Assembly (NCBI RefSeq): GCF_008831285.2
Contig: NW_022204641.1
Span: forward strand, 36,001-100,000
Direction: 5' to 3'
From: Nymphaea colorata
Taxonomy: Eukaryota > Streptophyta > Magnoliopsida > Nymphaeales > Nymphaeaceae
Length of the DNA: 64,000 nt
In this document: one piece after another, positions 62,001 through 64,000 of the stretch
Position numbering within the stretch: the first letter of the stretch is position 1
How the letters are laid out: each line of letters starts with the position of its first letter
Made by a program: the position numbers and the translations under genes
Notes under the pieces: model-generated
Databases searched by the model: none
What the model was told of the DNA's origin: nothing
The model's input: only the letters and a program-made list of their open reading frames with translations

Positions 62001-64000
62001 ATCGGGACAATTGGCTGAATCCCGTGAAACCATTTCATAGAAGTTCATTGATATCTTCTTTTTATAAAGCAAATCTACTTCGATTCTTGAATAATCCACA
62101 TCACTTCTGCTTCTATTCTAACAAAAGATTCCCTTTTTATGCGGAAAAGACCCGTATCGATAATTATGATCTTACATATGGACAATTCCTCCATATCTCG
62201 TTCATCCGCAACAAGATATTTTCTTTGTGCGTCGGTAAAAAAAAACATGTTTTTTTGGAGAGAGATACTATTTCACCAATCGAGTCACAGGTATCTGACA
62301 TATTCATACCTAACGATTTTCCACAAAGTGGTGACGAAACGTATAACTTGTACAAATCTCAGCCTCTTTCAACTTATTGTCAGCCTCTTTCAGATATGAA
62401 TCTATCTGATTCAGAAGGGAAGAACTTGCATCAGTATCTCAGTTTCAATTCAAACATGGGTTTGATTCACACTCCATGTTCTGAGAAAGATTTACCATCC
62501 GCAAAAAAACGGAATCTTTGTCTAAAGAAATGCGTTGAGAAACGGCAGATGTATAGAGCCTTTCAACGAGATAGTGCTTTTTCAAATCTCTCAAAATGGA
62601 ATCTGTTCCAAACGTATATGCCATGGTTCCTTACTTCGGCAGGGTGCAAATATATAAATTTCATCCTTTTAGATACTTTTTCAGACCCATTGCCGATACT
62701 AAGTAGCAGTCACAAATTTGTATCCTTTTTTTATGATATTATGCATGGATCAGATATATCATGGTCAATTCTTCAGATTCCATTGTGGGCGATTCTTCCA
62801 CGATGGAATCTGATAAGTGAGATTTCGAGTAAGTGTTTACAGAATCTTCTTCTGCCCGAAGAAATGATTCATCGAAATAATGAGTCACCCGTTCCATTGA
62901 AGTGGACACATCTGAGATCACCAAATGCTCGGGAGTTCCTCTATTCAATCCTTTTCCTTCTTCTTGTTGCTGGATATCTCGTTCGTACGCATCTTCTCTT
63001 TATTTCCCGAGTCTCTAGTGAGTTACAGACAGAGTTAGAAAAGATCAAATCTTTGATGATTCCATCATACATGATTGAGTTGCGAAAACTTCTGGATAGG
63101 TATCCTCCACCTGAACTGAATTCTTTCTGGTTAAAGAATCTCTTTCTAGTTGCTCTGGAACAATTAGGAGATTCTCTGGAAGAAATACGGAGTTCTGCTT
63201 CTGGTGGCAACATGCTATTGAGTGGTGGTCCCACTTATGGGGTCAAATCAATACGTTCTAAGAAGAAAGATTTGAATATCAATCTCATCGATATCATCTA
63301 TCTCATAAGTATCATACCAAATCCCATCAATTCAATCACTTTTTCGAGAAATACGAGACATCTAAGTCGTACAAGTAAAGAGATCTATTCATTGATAAGA
63401 AAAAACGTGAACAGTGATTGGATTGATGATCAAATAGAATCCTGGGTCGCGAACAGTGATTGGATTGATGATGCAGAAAGAGAATTCTTAGTTCAGTTCT
63501 CCACCTTAACGACAGAAAAAAGGATTGATCAAATTCTATTGAGTCTGACTCATAGTGATCATTTATCAAAGAATGACTCTGGTTATCAAATGATTGAACA
63601 ACCGGGATCCATTTACTTACGATACTTAGTTGACATTCAAAAAAGGTATCTAATGAATTATGAGTTCAATAGATCCTGTTTAGCAGAAAGACGGATATTC
63701 CTTGCTCATTATCAGACAATTACTTATTCACAAACCCCGTGTGGGGCTAATAGTTCTCATTTCCCATCTCATGGAAAACCCTTTTCGCTCCGCTTAGCCC
63801 TACCCCCTTCTAGGGGTATTTTAGTGATAGGTTTTATAGGAACTGGACGATCATATTTTGTCAAATACCGAGTGACAAACTCCTATGTTCCCTTCATTAC
63901 GGTATTTCCGAACAAGTTCCTGGATGACAATCAAGGTTATCTTATTGATGATATCGATATTGAGGATCGTGACGATATCGATATTGATGATCGTGACGAT
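59033..64000 (+). CDS. ycf2: Ycf2, 5' part, several frameshifts as read, runs off the window
   Basis: Very large inner-envelope protein of the Ycf2/FtsHi motor linked to the TIC import machinery; usually about 2,280 residues, of which about 1,650 lie here. Start [20 protein letters not shown]. Frame changes near 59858, 60325, 60625, 60800 and 61610-61690; from about 61690 the frame stays open to the window end. A P-loop-like [13 protein letters not shown] lies near 63830, the start of the ATPase-like domain. Compared with remembered homologues about 40 residues are missing near 62360. Repeats at 63409-63472 and 63950-64000 are in frame. Confidence 0.93.
61617..61690 (+). repeat. Short tandem repeat in ycf2 (TTTGTCTAAGTCACTT-like)
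   Basis: A 24-27-base unit centred on TTGTCTAAGTCACTT/TTGTCCAAGTCACTT is repeated three times with small changes. It encodes the known variable LSKSL-type repeat of Ycf2; a frame change also falls here. Confidence 0.75.
62359..62392 (+). repeat. 13-bp direct repeat in ycf2 at a likely deletion
   Basis: TCAGCCTCTTTCA occurs at 62359-62371 and again at 62380-62392. The protein reads [19 protein letters not shown], where homologues have about 40 more residues between NLYKS and [10 protein letters not shown]. Confidence 0.75.
63409..63472 (+). repeat. In-frame 42-bp duplication in ycf2
   Basis: GAACAGTGATTGGATTGATG AT is found at 63409-63430 and 63451-63472, spaced 42 bases (14 codons), giving [21 protein letters not shown]. 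Confidence 0.85.
63950..64000 (+). repeat. 24-bp tandem repeat in ycf2, cut by window end
   Basis: Unit GATATCGATATTGAGGATCG TGAC at 63950-63973 and 63974-63997 (one G/T difference), encoding DIDIEDRD / DIDIDDRD. A third copy may begin at 63998. This acidic repeat region is variable in Ycf2. Confidence 0.85.

Overview
This window is a stretch of a land-plant (flowering-plant) chloroplast genome. It covers most of the second half of the large single-copy region and runs into the rpl2-rpl23-trnI-ycf2 block that normally lies in the inverted repeat. Gene content and order follow the unrearranged angiosperm plastome: trnD-trnY-trnE / trnT-psbD-psbC / trnS / psbZ-trnG / trnfM-rps14-psaB-psaA-ycf3 / trnS / rps4-trnT / trnL-trnF / ndhJ-K-C-trnV / trnM / atpE-atpB / rbcL-accD-psaI-ycf4-cemA-petA / psbJ-L-F-E / petL-petG / trnW-trnP / psaJ-rpl33-rps18 / rpl20-5'rps12-clpP / psbB-psbT (psbN opposite) psbH-petB-petD / rpoA to rpl23 ribosomal cluster / trnI-CAU / 5' ycf2. 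The retained infA, rpl22 and rps16-free order fit a magnoliid, non-grass monocot or early eudicot plastome, but I cannot name the species.

Layout: 1-6.6 kb holds tRNAs and psbD/psbC/psbZ; 7-12.4 kb the photosystem I core (psaB, psaA) with rps14; 12.4-24 kb ycf3, rps4, four tRNAs and three NDH genes; 24-36 kb ATP synthase beta/epsilon, Rubisco large subunit, acetyl-CoA carboxylase beta, and b6f cytochrome f; 36-44.7 kb small PSII/b6f/PSI subunits, ribosomal proteins, 5' rps12 and clpP; 45-50.3 kb the psbB operon; 50.7-58.7 kb the rpoA/S10-spc-like ribosomal cluster read on the minus strand; 59 kb to the end the first ~5 kb of ycf2.

The main oddity is quality, not biology. Many genes are slightly too short and frameshifted by single-base deletions, mostly in short homopolymers. 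psbD and psbC lack about 8% of their bases; trnE, trnT-GGU, trnY and trnD are shortened; psaA, psaB, atpE, rbcL, accD, petG, clpP, petB, petD and most of rpoA-rpl2 have one to several losses. Between these, long genes such as atpB, petA, psbB, rps4, ndhK, ycf4 and rps18 are perfectly open. This clustering suggests low-quality assembly segments; a nuclear or mitochondrial copy of plastid DNA is the alternative. Genes marked 'frameshifted as read' keep type CDS because identity is clear.

I found no CRISPR array, mobile element, defence system or unexplained gene. The most distinctive structural items are a perfect 54-bp palindrome between petD and rpoA, a perfect 24-bp-stem hairpin after psbJ, an 18-bp-stem hairpin between psbT and psbN, a 58-bp tandem duplication between trnfM and rps14, and in-frame repeats in ycf2.
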